Assembly (NCBI RefSeq): GCF_020829595.1
Contig: NZ_JAIVFW010000054.1
Location: 1 to 53,151 of the forward strand
Length of the DNA: 53,151 nucleotides
Reading direction: 5' to 3'
DNA from: Nostoc sp. CHAB 5844
Lineage (GTDB): Bacteria > Cyanobacteriota > Cyanobacteriia > Cyanobacteriales > Nostocaceae
Shown: one piece after another, positions 17,564-25,965 of the stretch
Layout of the letters: each line of letters begins with the position of its first letter
Numbering within the stretch: position 1 is the first letter of the stretch
Program-made: the position numbers and the translations under genes
Notes under the pieces: generated by a model
Databases searched by the model: none
What the model was told of the DNA's origin: nothing
What the model saw: only the letters and a program-made list of their open reading frames with translations

Positions 17564-18304
17564 TCATACAGCCCCACCGTTGACGCGAACGTTTTGCCCA
17601 GTAACCCAACGTGCTTCGTCACTGGCTAGAAAAGCCACCACGTCGGCAATTTCTTGGACATCACCTAGCTTGTTAAAAGCTGACATTTGGGCTAAACGAT
17701 TGATTTGTTCGTCAGTTTTGCCTTCGCGGAACAGTTCTGTATCTGTCGGCCCAGGAGAAATAACATTCACAGTAATTTGTTTAGCGCCTAACTCTTTAGA
17801 TAACACCCGCGTTATCTGTTCTACTGCGCCTTTTGTTGCTACATAAACACTGTAGGTTGGCAAAAACATCCCTGTGGTGGATGAGGAAAAATTAATAATT
17901 CTGCCGCCTACTGCTAAATGCTGTGCAGCTTGTTGACAAGCAAAAAAAGTTCCTTTGACATTGACGGCAAAAATTTTGTCAAAATCTGCTTCAGTAATTT
18001 CTGCAATTGGTTTGTAGATAATCGTGCCAGCATTGTTGACTAAAATATCAACTTTCCCGAAGTGAGCAATTGTTTTTTGAAAAAGTTCTTCGATATCAGC
18101 CACATTACCCACATCAGCTTGGATAGAGATTGCTTGCACTCCCAGTTTTTCAATCTCTGCAACAACTTCTTGGGCTTTGAGCGCATTCCCCGCATAATTG
18201 ACTACGACAGATGCACCCTTTTGAGCTAATGTTAAAGCGATCGCTCTACCAATTCCCCGTGATGCACCAGTCACAATTGCAACTTTCCCTGTTAAAGCTG
18301 CCAT
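17564..18304 (-). CDS. Short-chain dehydrogenase/reductase (FabG-like)
   Basis: A 246-aa classical SDR: cofactor motif TGASRGIGRAIA, NNAG in strand 4, catalytic Ser in the INFSSSTTG strand, YVATK active site, and PGPTDTELF after it. The end (WVTGQNVRVNGGAV) is typical of 3-oxoacyl-reductase-like SDRs. This close to FabG the family reduces many ketones, so it need not be the fatty-acid enzyme. The start has AGGA upstream. It may form a transcription unit with the upstream HlyD gene (about 100-bp gap) and the downstream ene-reductase. Confidence 0.9.
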   Translation of the reverse strand: MAALTGKVAIVTGASRGIGRAIALTLAQKGASVVVNYAGNALKAQEVVAEIEKLGVQAISIQADVGNVADIEELFQKTIAHFGKVDILVNNAGTIIYKPIAEITEADFDKIFAVNVKGTFFACQQAAQHLAVGGRIINFSSSTTGMFLPTYSVYVATKGAVEQITRVLSKELGAKQITVNVISPGPTDTELFREGKTDEQINRLAQMSAFNKLGDVQEIADVVAFLASDEARWVTGQNVRVNGGAV

Positions 18305-18404
18305 ATATTAATCCTGCTTTACTAGCGATAATATGCTCTTAACCTACAACACTCAGGTTAAATTTACTGAATAACTGTTGAGTCTTTTAACTCAGCACTC
18401 AGCA

Positions 18405-19721
18405 CTAAGATTCAGGAACAATAGGCACACCATCTCTGATATTCAGCAGTCCTGAGATAATAATTTCATCTTCTGGCTGTAATCCTGCCAAAACTTGGTA
18501 ATAGTTTTGTTTGATATTACCTAACTTCACCCGTCTTTGTTGAGCTACTAACTGCGAAACTCCTTGGGGAGTTGTTTGCTGTTTCGCCACATAGACAAAA
18601 GTTTCACCCGCCACGCGAGTTACTGCTGTGCTAGGAATTAAAACTCCGGAACGCTGATTCCAAATTACTCTCGTCCGTACTAATTGACCCGCCCTTAACT
18701 GCCCTTGGGAGTTATTAAACAGTGCTTTAACCAATATTGATTGCGGTTCATTGTTGACATTGGGAGCAATTAAAAATACTCGACTTGTACCCAGACTTTG
18801 CCCTTGGGTATTGATAATTTCCACGGGCATTCCTTTGCGTAATTGCGGCGATCGCTCTAGTGGTAGAGTTAATGTGACTTCTAAAGGTCGGTTTTCGGCA
18901 AAACTAACTAGTCGTAAAGAAGTATTTACAAAATCACCAACTTTTACAGAGATATCGCCCACCGTCCCACTGAAGGGAGCAGTAATTTTGTCATAGGGAA
19001 GTTGGGCTTGTGGTTGTCTAGTGTTGGCATTGGCTTGCTGGATGGCTTGTTCAGCTTGCAAAATACTAGCTTTTTGGGCTTGAATTCGAGAATTCACAGC
19101 ATCAAGATTAGCTTTTGCTGTCGCCAGCCTGTTAGCAGATAAATCCTTAGCCTGTCGTGATATTGCGCCTTGGTCTGCCAAACTGGCAGATCTTTCGTAA
19201 TCTAGTTGATTTGACTGCACCTCAGCAACTTTCGATAATCGTTCTACTTCCAAAGCGCGGAGTGTGGCGCGGGCATTTTCTAGGAGTGCTGCGGCTGCTT
19301 GAGTCGTACCATTATTGCCGACAGATGTTGGTTGTTGCGCTTTATAATCTATTTGGATGATTGGTGTTCCTGTGGTGACAGTATCTCCCGGCTTAACAAA
19401 TATCTGGGTAACTTGTCCGGGAATTCTCGACTGGAGGTTTACAGAACGCCGGGACTCCAAACTTGCAATGTAGTCTGCACTTTCTTCGATTGTGCCTAAT
19501 TGCACAGGTGAAATTTTGGCTCTTACCCCTGGTATTTGAGTATTAGTTGACTGTAATTGATGTGTAGGAGTTAGTAAACGCCAAGCGATCGCTCCTGCCC
19601 CACCTAATATTAGTATTAAAGCTAACAATAATCGCCACCACCGCCAGTTTTGTTGAGGTGGTTGCTCTGATGTTTCCGAAAGTTCTTTTTCAACATCAAT
19701 TTGAGGCTCAGGGGATGTCAT
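18405..19721 (-). CDS. HlyD/MFP-family efflux adaptor
   Basis: A 438-aa periplasmic adaptor. A cytoplasmic N terminus and one TM helix (LLLALILILGGAGAIAWRLL, about residues 31-50) precede a biotinyl-lipoyl-like half motif (IPGQVTQIFVKPGDTVTTGT), a long coiled-coil hairpin (about 140-245), the second lipoyl half (ITAPFSGTVGDISVKVGDF) and a membrane-proximal beta domain. Such proteins couple RND or ABC pumps to an outer-membrane channel. No RND pump is in the window. The nearest partner is the ABC transporter immediately upstream in the same direction (340-bp gap), so the pair may export a peptide or small molecule. Confidence 0.88.
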   Translation of the reverse strand: MTSPEPQIDVEKELSETSEQPPQQNWRWWRLLLALILILGGAGAIAWRLLTPTHQLQSTNTQIPGVRAKISPVQLGTIEESADYIASLESRRSVNLQSRIPGQVTQIFVKPGDTVTTGTPIIQIDYKAQQPTSVGNNGTTQAAAALLENARATLRALEVERLSKVAEVQSNQLDYERSASLADQGAISRQAKDLSANRLATAKANLDAVNSRIQAQKASILQAEQAIQQANANTRQPQAQLPYDKITAPFSGTVGDISVKVGDFVNTSLRLVSFAENRPLEVTLTLPLERSPQLRKGMPVEIINTQGQSLGTSRVFLIAPNVNNEPQSILVKALFNNSQGQLRAGQLVRTRVIWNQRSGVLIPSTAVTRVAGETFVYVAKQQTTPQGVSQLVAQQRRVKLGNIKQNYYQVLAGLQPEDEIIISGLLNIRDGVPIVPES

Positions 19722-20061
19722 AACTTATCAGGTTAATAAAAATAAAGTAAATAATTTCTGGTCTGTTGAGATGCAATTTACTGATACGGACTGAAGAGCA
19801 ATGATAAATTCTACAGCATATTTCTAGTAAGTGAAGTAAACCGTTTAAGCCTCAAAGCTTAGTATAGAGCCTGTTCTTATTCTGAATTCTGCTGTATATT
19901 AGCTTGTCCCAATATACTGCTTTTATAGATCTGGTCTAATCTATCAAAAGGTCAATGATAAAAATTCAGAGTGTGATAAGTTTTTTAACTGTCTTGTCAG
20001 TTATTGTAAAAAATCCCTGAATCTTGCTAATATAGTTTGTCTGAATTACGAATTACGAATG
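19722..20061. other. Intergenic gap between ABC transporter and HlyD, no gene seen
   Basis: 340 bp, AT-rich, without a usable ORF. It probably contains the promoter of the HlyD gene. I see no repeat or clear hairpin beyond short TTCTGAATTC words near 19880. Confidence 0.5.
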
Positions 20062-21879
20062 TTAATCACAAACACCGTAATGTTGTGCCTGCATATTCCA
20101 CAACGTCGTATATTCGCCTCCACGCTGTAAAAGTTCCTGGTGAGTACCATCCTCAATTAAATGACCAGCTTTGAGGACTAAAATTCGGTCAGCCATCCGC
20201 ACTGAAGCCAGTCTGTGGGTAATCAAAATTGTAGTTCTGCCCTCAGCTAACTCAATAAAGCGCCGATAGAGATCATATTCGCTGCGGGGGTCGAGTGCAG
20301 CAGTAGGCTCATCTAGAAGCAGAAGTTGGGCTTCTTGGCGGACAAAAGCACGGGCTAAAGCTAACTTTTGCCACTGACCGCCAGAAAGTTCTGTACCGCC
20401 AAACTGCTTACCAAGCGGCGTATCCTCTCTTGTGGGAAAATCATCGACTAGTTTGGCGATATCGGCTTTATCTACTGCATATCTAAGAATATCTCGACGT
20501 TCTAAAGCAGCTAGGTTTCCTAAAGCGATATTTTCCCCCAGAGTCAGCGCATAGTGACCAAAGTCTTGAAAAATTCCAGCAATTTGCTGCCGCCACTGCT
20601 CTAAATTTAAATTTCTCAAGTCTATACCATCGACTAGAATACATCCTTGTGTTGGATCGTATAGTCTGGTCAACAGCTTGACTAAAGTAGTTTTACCTGC
20701 GCCATTTTCGCCGACGATGGCGACAGTTTGCCCAGGGTAAAGCGTTAAAGAAATATCCTGGAGAGCTAATCGACCGTCTGGGTAGTAAAAGTCAACTTTC
20801 TCAAAAGTAATACCTAAACGAATTGGTGTTGGGACTTTCTCTCCAGGTATGCTCAGTGGCATAAGGATGGGACTATCAAGAAAATTGAAAAACTGTTGCA
20901 TATAGAGAATATTTTCAAATAGCTCTAACCAATTAGCAACAAATCTTTCGAGATTATTCTGGAAGTAAGTCAATGACTGTACGAATAAAAGTACACTACC
21001 AGGGCTAAAATCGCCGCGAAAAGCTTTCTGTACCACCCAGTAAAAAGAAAAACCATTCCCTAAAGTACTAAGAATAGCTAAAGTAGACGACCAAAATGCT
21101 TGCTTACCCCGCAAATAACGCATCGTTTGATGTAAAGACTGAAATGCTTGCAGGTAACGCTCGATAAAAAACGAACCTAGCTGAAACAATCTAATTTCTT
21201 TAGCATAGGTATCAGTCAGCATCACCGAAGTGAAATACTCCATTCTCCGTGCTTGAGGACTGTTCTCAAATAAAGTTAGCCAAATCGCTTTGCCATACTG
21301 AGAAGAAACCACTATTTGGGGTATAGTTGCGATCGCAATCACTATTGGTATCCAAAAAGCTAAGGGAACTAGTAACCCAACTATCACTATCAAAGTCACA
21401 AAAGAACGACCTAATTCAACCAAATTTTCCAGTAAGCTCAACGGTTTATAGCCGACTTGTTGTTGCAGAAGTTGTAGCTCATCATAAAACAGAGGATCTT
21501 CAAAACGGCTCAAATCTGAAAAACTATCAGCTTTACGCATTAATAATAAGCTAATGTGAGCCGTTAACTTGTCATTGAGATTTCCTTGCATTGCAAATAT
21601 CCAAGGATACAGTAGTGTCTCTAGTAGCAAAGCTCCCACCCATCCTGCTACCAAAGGCGCAAGCATTGCATATCCTAATTCTCTACCAGATGTTAACGCT
21701 GTTGCTACAGTATCTACCACTAGCTTGGTAATCCAAACACTGACAGCAGGAAGAAACCCTTGTAATAAAGTAACAGCAATCAAAAAGATCATCTCTCTAG
21801 GCGCTGCTGTCCATATCAAAGGCAAAGAACGAAATAAAGCTTTAGTGTAGTCTGCAAACCAAACTCTGACATCGCTCAT
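20062..21879 (-). CDS. ABC exporter, fused permease-ATPase half-transporter
   Basis: 605 aa from the ATG beginning MSDVRVWF. Six hydrophobic segments form the membrane domain (about residues 20-320), followed by a complete nucleotide-binding domain: Walker A GENGAGKTTL, Q-loop IFQDFGHY, signature LSGGQWQKLALARA, Walker B LLLLDEPTAALD and switch ITHRLASVRMADRI. There is no N-terminal C39 peptidase domain, so it would not cleave leaders. Half-transporters of this shape often accompany peptide natural-product clusters. It is divergent from the LAP precursor gene 797 bp away, which makes it a candidate exporter or immunity pump for that product, though unproven. Confidence 0.9.
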   Translation of the reverse strand: MSDVRVWFADYTKALFRSLPLIWTAAPREMIFLIAVTLLQGFLPAVSVWITKLVVDTVATALTSGRELGYAMLAPLVAGWVGALLLETLLYPWIFAMQGNLNDKLTAHISLLLMRKADSFSDLSRFEDPLFYDELQLLQQQVGYKPLSLLENLVELGRSFVTLIVIVGLLVPLAFWIPIVIAIATIPQIVVSSQYGKAIWLTLFENSPQARRMEYFTSVMLTDTYAKEIRLFQLGSFFIERYLQAFQSLHQTMRYLRGKQAFWSSTLAILSTLGNGFSFYWVVQKAFRGDFSPGSVLLFVQSLTYFQNNLERFVANWLELFENILYMQQFFNFLDSPILMPLSIPGEKVPTPIRLGITFEKVDFYYPDGRLALQDISLTLYPGQTVAIVGENGAGKTTLVKLLTRLYDPTQGCILVDGIDLRNLNLEQWRQQIAGIFQDFGHYALTLGENIALGNLAALERRDILRYAVDKADIAKLVDDFPTREDTPLGKQFGGTELSGGQWQKLALARAFVRQEAQLLLLDEPTAALDPRSEYDLYRRFIELAEGRTTILITHRLASVRMADRILVLKAGHLIEDGTHQELLQRGGEYTTLWNMQAQHYGVCD

Positions 21880-22676
21880 CAATTAAACCTGATTGTTGAT
21901 TAAGTATTAAGGAAAATAAGCTTTATCCCTGCGTTTGAAACCTTGTATAATTTGTATCTTGACACCTATTAAAAAATCGGGCATTGTTGAGTCAAGGAAT
22001 GATGCTTGTGGAGTAATCCAGAAAGCCTGCCCCAGCAATATAAAAAACAAGATGCCCATCCCACAAAAGCATCAAAATTATCCCGCATTTATACAACGCC
22101 AAAAATCGGTCTTTACTATCAGGGTGCTTTTGATTCTAAAATCTCTCCAACATCTCTGCATCAGTACCCCAATGCAGAAAGTTATCTTAGAGGCTATCTA
22201 AACAAAAAATAATCCTACTTAAGAAAGAACAATCTTACTATCACAAGTAAAAACTATACTACTTGAGAAAGAATAAAAAACTCTGGAAAAAGATAATGTT
22301 AGAGAAGTTAGATGATCAAAACAAGACAATGTATCGCTAACAATAGCAAAAGTTTTCTCAAAGACAAGGTTTTAGGGAAGCTCAATCCTATATGGAAATT
22401 CCTGTCACTGATCAAAAAGTGATGTTGACCTTTTGTGGATTAGTGCAATTCTGAATAAAAGGCTGAGTGTTTTTGTTTAACTATACCTGTATGGGAATAT
22501 ATAGTTAAGCATTAATCATTGTCTTATTTTCTGGTCATCCTTCTACATTCGCTCGTTCCAATATCTATTCTTTCTTGAAAGCTAGTTGATGCACAAACAT
22601 CATCAAAACTTTTCATAAACTCGAATGCAGATTTGCAAACAAGCTAATGAATTGAAGTTAAAAGGAGTAAGTGACC
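21880..22676. other. Divergent intergenic region with possible ORF remnants
   Basis: About 800 bp between the ABC gene and the LAP precursor. An open stretch at 22000-22212 (ending YPNAESYLRGYLNKK) and another at 22343-22453 (ending MLTFCGLVQF) read like protein C termini with cyanobacterial codon use, but lack starts and ribosome sites. I cannot name their family. The promoter of the precursor gene should lie in the last 200 bp. Confidence 0.4.
22477..22508. promoter_or_regulatory. Inverted repeat upstream of the LAP precursor
   Basis: TTAACTATA and TATAGTTAA are perfect 9-bp arms 14 bp apart, about 170 bp before the precursor start. It is a candidate operator or promoter region; no regulator gene is adjacent. 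Confidence 0.35.
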
Positions 22677-23048
22677 ATGCTTGCACAAGAAACACTGACC
22701 CAACAAACAATAGATATGCGCTTGGAAGACAAAGCTGACAAATTAGAACAACTTCTATTGTCTGATGAGGAAATAGCAGCTTTAGAAAAATTAGCAATGC
22801 CAGGAATGTTTGACTCTGAAACTACCCAAAGATGGTTTGCTAATTGCGGTGGATGTGGAGGTTGCTTTGGATGTCGTGGATGCGGCGGCTGCTTTGGATG
22901 TCGTGGATGCGGATGTCGTGGATGCGGATGTCGTGGATGCGGATGTCGTGGATGCGGTGGATGTCGCGGATGTGGATGTAGAGTTAGTGAAGCCGGATCA
23001 ATATCAGGTGCGCTAGATGACACCGATGAGTTCGGATTTGGATACTAA
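22677..23048 (+). CDS. Thiazole-type RiPP (LAP/TOMM) precursor peptide
   Basis: 123 aa. I chose the ATG (MLAQETLTQQ) that sits 9 nt after AGGAG; a GTG two codons upstream is too close. Residues 1-56 are an acidic helical leader (LLLSDEEIAALEKLA, then FDSETTQRWFAN). Residues 57-102 are a core with 17 Cys in CGGC, FGC, RGC and CGCRG units and no Ser or Thr, ideal for cysteine-to-thiazole conversion. Residues 103-123 form an unusual acidic tail ending DEFGFGY. The core resembles heterocycloanthracin-type precursors in its CG-rich repetition. Three modifying enzymes follow on the same strand. Metal binding by unmodified Cys is the main alternative reading. Confidence 0.88.
   Translation: MLAQETLTQQTIDMRLEDKADKLEQLLLSDEEIAALEKLAMPGMFDSETTQRWFANCGGCGGCFGCRGCGGCFGCRGCGCRGCGCRGCGCRGCGGCRGCGCRVSEAGSISGALDDTDEFGFGY
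22896..22955 (+). repeat. Four exact 15-bp tandem repeats in the precursor core
   Basis: GGATGTCGTGGATGC occurs four times in direct tandem without a mismatch, plus once at 22869-22883. Each unit encodes Gly-Cys-Arg-Gly-Cys. The exact identity indicates recent expansion by slippage or recombination. Confidence 0.9.
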
Positions 23049-23361
23049 ATAATCTTGAGATAGAACAGCAATTTAGTAATTCTAAAAACCAAGTTTTTTG
23101 AGTTTAGAGCCATAAAATTTAGCTCTAAAAGTTAATAAAACCCTGTTATTTGATATAGCAGTTCTAAATCATTCAAGCATAAAAACCTCCCCAACTTCTT
23201 TGTGAAGTCGGGGTTCTGAAGCCAACTAATTTTCCCAAATCAAATAGAATAGCTATAGCTGTAAAAACAGGGTTTTTTATTTTCTGAATATTGCTGGATA
23301 AAACCGAGTTTGCATCTTTTTCTATTTCTTTTATGGGGCTTGGGATAATAAAACAAAGCTT
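23049..23361. other. Gap between precursor and E1-like gene, with a hairpin
   Basis: 313 bp without an ORF. The only structure seen is the stem-loop at 23189-23213. The separation suggests the precursor is transcribed in excess and partly terminated before the enzymes. Confidence 0.5.
23189..23213 (+). terminator. Stem-loop after the precursor gene (attenuator-like)
   Basis: CCCCAACTTC and GAAGTCGGGG form a 10-bp stem with one mismatch and a 5-nt loop, about 140 bp after the precursor stop. No long T-run follows, so read-through into the enzyme genes is plausible. Confidence 0.4.
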
Positions 23362-24495
23362 ATGAAATTAAAAGATGATCAGCGCCTGCGTCTACTAGAA
23401 CACATTGTTGTTCATGTTATGCCGCCAGATTGCAATGGCGAAGAAACGATGATATTCAATACGACGCGGCGAACACTGACAGTGAAAGGTCAAGCACTAC
23501 ACGATGTAGAAAGCATAGTATTACCTTTATTAGATGGCTCCCGAACAATAGGAGAAATCCGAATTGCAATGGGCGAAAAGTTGACAAATTCTTCACTAAA
23601 TCAATGTTTAGAGTTTTTGATGGACAATCGCTTAGTTGAGGAGTATCTGGAAGAAACTGTCGATTTAGATAGTTGTGCTTATTTATTGCCGCAAATTAGT
23701 CTTTATCATGAACTAGGCTTTCAACAAAAGGATGCCCAAAAGCACTTAGCCAACGCGAGAATTGCTGTTTTCGGACTCGCAGGTTCAGGGTTAATAGCTG
23801 CAATTAACTTGGCTAGTGCTGGTATCGGTTTTCTGCGACTGTGCGATGATGTCTGCACACTGCCGTCAGATTCCTTGATGATGTCAGGCTCGGTATTTCA
23901 TCAAATCGGTGCTTTTCGAGGTGTGGAAGCGGCTCGACACATTGAGGCGATCGCACAAGCAACTCAAACTGAAATTGTCACAGATTCTTTAACGGACGAT
24001 GCCACAGTCAATGCTTTGCTTGAGGACGTTGACCTTGTGATTGTCGCCACCGATGCGGTATCTGTCAATCTCGCCTATCGCCTGAACAGATTATGCCTGA
24101 AAATGCAGCGCCCATTACTACCGGGCGGGGTGGCTGGTGTGGAAGGAACTTTTGGGCCTCTGGTCTTTGCTCAGGATGGCCCTTGTTATCTCTGCTATCG
24201 GATGCGGTCTATAGCTTGTGCCAAGCTTCCAGAGGCTCAATTGGCAATTGAGCGGTTTCTTGACCGAGAACGGCGTTCTCAACCACGGTTGCAAGAAAAT
24301 TTGCCCATAGCCCAGATGTTGGTAGGAAGTTACCTAGCTCTTGATGCAATCAAGATGTTTCTCGGTCTACCCATTGCTACTGACGGCAAATTAATTCATT
24401 TAGACTTGCTTGGCACCAAGCTGACTCACAATGTTGTGCTGAAAAAACCAGGTTGCCCGCATTGTTCACAACAGGAGTTAGGGGCTAGAGGCTAG
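23362..24495 (+). CDS. LAP/TOMM E1-like protein with RRE (leader-binding cyclodehydratase partner)
   Basis: 377 aa. Residues 1-100 form a winged-helix-like RiPP recognition element (VKGQALHDVESIVLPLLDGS..IGEIRIAMG). The rest is a ThiF/E1-like Rossmann domain, with RIAVFGLAGSGLIAAI at 133-147. Two CxxC pairs, CYLC (275-278) and CPHC (365-368), should bind structural zinc. In LAP systems this 'C protein' binds the leader and delivers the core to YcaO. The classical ATP-binding arginine motif of true E1 enzymes is not evident, as expected, because YcaO uses the ATP. The final residues (GARG) are encoded by STRR DNA. Confidence 0.88.
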   Translation: MKLKDDQRLRLLEHIVVHVMPPDCNGEETMIFNTTRRTLTVKGQALHDVESIVLPLLDGSRTIGEIRIAMGEKLTNSSLNQCLEFLMDNRLVEEYLEETVDLDSCAYLLPQISLYHELGFQQKDAQKHLANARIAVFGLAGSGLIAAINLASAGIGFLRLCDDVCTLPSDSLMMSGSVFHQIGAFRGVEAARHIEAIAQATQTEIVTDSLTDDATVNALLEDVDLVIVATDAVSVNLAYRLNRLCLKMQRPLLPGGVAGVEGTFGPLVFAQDGPCYLCYRMRSIACAKLPEAQLAIERFLDRERRSQPRLQENLPIAQMLVGSYLALDAIKMFLGLPIATDGKLIHLDLLGTKLTHNVVLKKPGCPHCSQQELGARG

Positions 24496-24522
24496 TATTT
24501 TTACTCAACACTCAGCACTTCA
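24478..24522 (+). repeat. STRRs at the E1/YcaO junction
   Basis: TTAGGGGCTAGAGGCTAG heptamers cover the last codons of the E1-like gene, followed by ACTCAACACTCAGCAC repeats in the 44-bp gap. Confidence 0.6.
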
Positions 24523-24539
24523 AGTTAGGAGAGAATACA

Positions 24540-25850
24540 GTGAATGGAGCGATCGCTAGTCCCTGTTGGCGCGATTTAGTTAGCCCCCACACAGGAATCA
24601 TCCGAGCCATCGATAGATTTACCAAGCCTTATACAGAATTTGATTTGCCAGTTTTATGGCAAGCCGAATTAGCAAATTTCCAGCTTCGTAAACAGCAGGA
24701 TGATTTACGCTACGGTGTGGGCAGGGGCATGACTGATGAACAAGCAATTTTTGGTGCAGTTGGCGAAGCCGTAGAGCGCTACTGCGGCAGCATTGTTGAT
24801 TATCGGCAACTGATTGTTAGTAGCTACGCAGATTTAGACCATCGCGCCGTTCATCCTCCAACTTTTTTCTCATTTTCTGACAAACAATACTCTGACCCAA
24901 CTTTTCCTTTTCCCGCTTTCGATCCAACAACGCAGACTTCGTGGATAACTGCCCTTTCTCTGATAAGCAACCAACAGGTATTAGTACCAGCATTCATGGT
25001 TTATTTCGACTGGGACAGCAATCAACCAGGAGATTATATTTTACCTGTTAGTTCAAATGGGATGGCAAGTGGCCCAACTCTTGAGTTTGCTGCTTACAGT
25101 GGCTTGTGTGAGTTGATTGAGCGCGATGCTTTTATCATTACATGGTTAAACCGCCTACCTGCTTCACGCATTTATTTCGCTCACCGTCCAGGAATTGAGA
25201 CGGAAATTTTACGTCACTACGCTCGATTTGGTATTGAACTAGTTACCTTTTATTTGACTACTGATATTAAAATCCCGGTTGTGATGGCAATGTTAATTGA
25301 CCGTTCAAGCAGAAGTCCGGCTGTTGCGACTGGTCTAGGATGCCATCTTGATGGGCCAACGGCGCTGCGTAAGGCAATTTTTGAAGTTTGCCAAGCCCGC
25401 TTTGGTGACATAGAACGCAAGGCTAGTGGTGCTGGGGTTAATCTCAATAAATATGAAGATGTTCAAAATTTAGACGATCATAGCGCTTTTTTCTACAATA
25501 CGGCTCGGCTGGGCGAATTGGAATTTTTATTTGAACATGACAATTACCTAACAGTTGAGGATTTACCAACTTACACATCTTCAGCAGAGATAGAAAAATT
25601 GCAAACTGTAATTGCACGGTTGAATTCAGTGGGTGCTGAACCGTATTTAGTGGAGATTACCACCCCTGATATTGCATCGCTCGGTTTTCGCGTTGTGCGG
25701 ACTTTGGCTAGTGAATTAGTACCGATATATTTTGGTCATGGGCTAGAGCCATTGGGAACTAGGCGGTTGTTCGAGATGCCAGAAAGGTTAGGTTATAGTG
25801 GCCAACGTACCGAAGATGACCTAAATCCGTGTCCACATCCTATGGCTTAA
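24540..25850 (+). CDS. YcaO-domain cyclodehydratase (SagD-like)
   Basis: 436 aa from a GTG start with AGGAG 7 nt upstream. The ATP-binding YcaO features are present: GVGRGMTDEQAIFGAVGEAV with ERYC (59-82), SSNGMASGPTLEFAAYSGLC with ELIERDAF (171-198), and the later FEVCQARFGDIERK segment. The C terminus ends PCPHP-MA, so the PxPxP motif (430-434) that is important for cyclodehydration in LAP YcaO enzymes is intact. It should convert core Cys to thiazolines with ATP, guided by the upstream E1-like protein. The close spacing indicates one operon. Confidence 0.92.
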   Translation: MNGAIASPCWRDLVSPHTGIIRAIDRFTKPYTEFDLPVLWQAELANFQLRKQQDDLRYGVGRGMTDEQAIFGAVGEAVERYCGSIVDYRQLIVSSYADLDHRAVHPPTFFSFSDKQYSDPTFPFPAFDPTTQTSWITALSLISNQQVLVPAFMVYFDWDSNQPGDYILPVSSNGMASGPTLEFAAYSGLCELIERDAFIITWLNRLPASRIYFAHRPGIETEILRHYARFGIELVTFYLTTDIKIPVVMAMLIDRSSRSPAVATGLGCHLDGPTALRKAIFEVCQARFGDIERKASGAGVNLNKYEDVQNLDDHSAFFYNTARLGELEFLFEHDNYLTVEDLPTYTSSAEIEKLQTVIARLNSVGAEPYLVEITTPDIASLGFRVVRTLASELVPIYFGHGLEPLGTRRLFEMPERLGYSGQRTEDDLNPCPHPMA

Positions 25851-25965
25851 TAACAATTCGGAATACTTCGGCTACGCCCTTCTCCTGTCGGAGACGCTGC
25901 GCGAACGGCTAGGCTCAGGACAAGCTCAGTACAAGTTTGTAATTCGAAAGATGAGGAAGTCTGTA
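25851..25965. repeat. Repeat-filled gap between YcaO and SagB genes
   Basis: Contains the widespread Nostocales word GAGACGCTGCGCGAAC and TTCGGCTACGCCC, flanked by near-inverted AACAATTCG and TTGTAATTCG. It probably inserted between two operon genes. Confidence 0.5.

Noticed and set aside
17286-17609. 107-aa reverse ORF between the ene-reductase and SDR genes
   Set aside because: It overlaps the SDR 3' end in another frame and is mostly encoded by dispersed repeats (RQVAHQPGRRQVVTERSRS).
22869-22980. Possible CRISPR-like array
   Set aside because: Units are directly adjacent 15-bp coding repeats without unique spacers and no cas genes are present.
22810-23016. Second forward frame rich in VDADVVDA repeats within the precursor
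   Set aside because: Kept open only by the 15-bp periodic repeat; no start signal and low-complexity acidic product.
22658-23023. Reverse-strand ORF rich in HPRHPHPRHP repeats over the LAP precursor
   Set aside because: It is the complement of the tandem GGATGTCGTGGATGC units; it has no ribosome binding site and the forward frame fits the adjacent biosynthetic genes.
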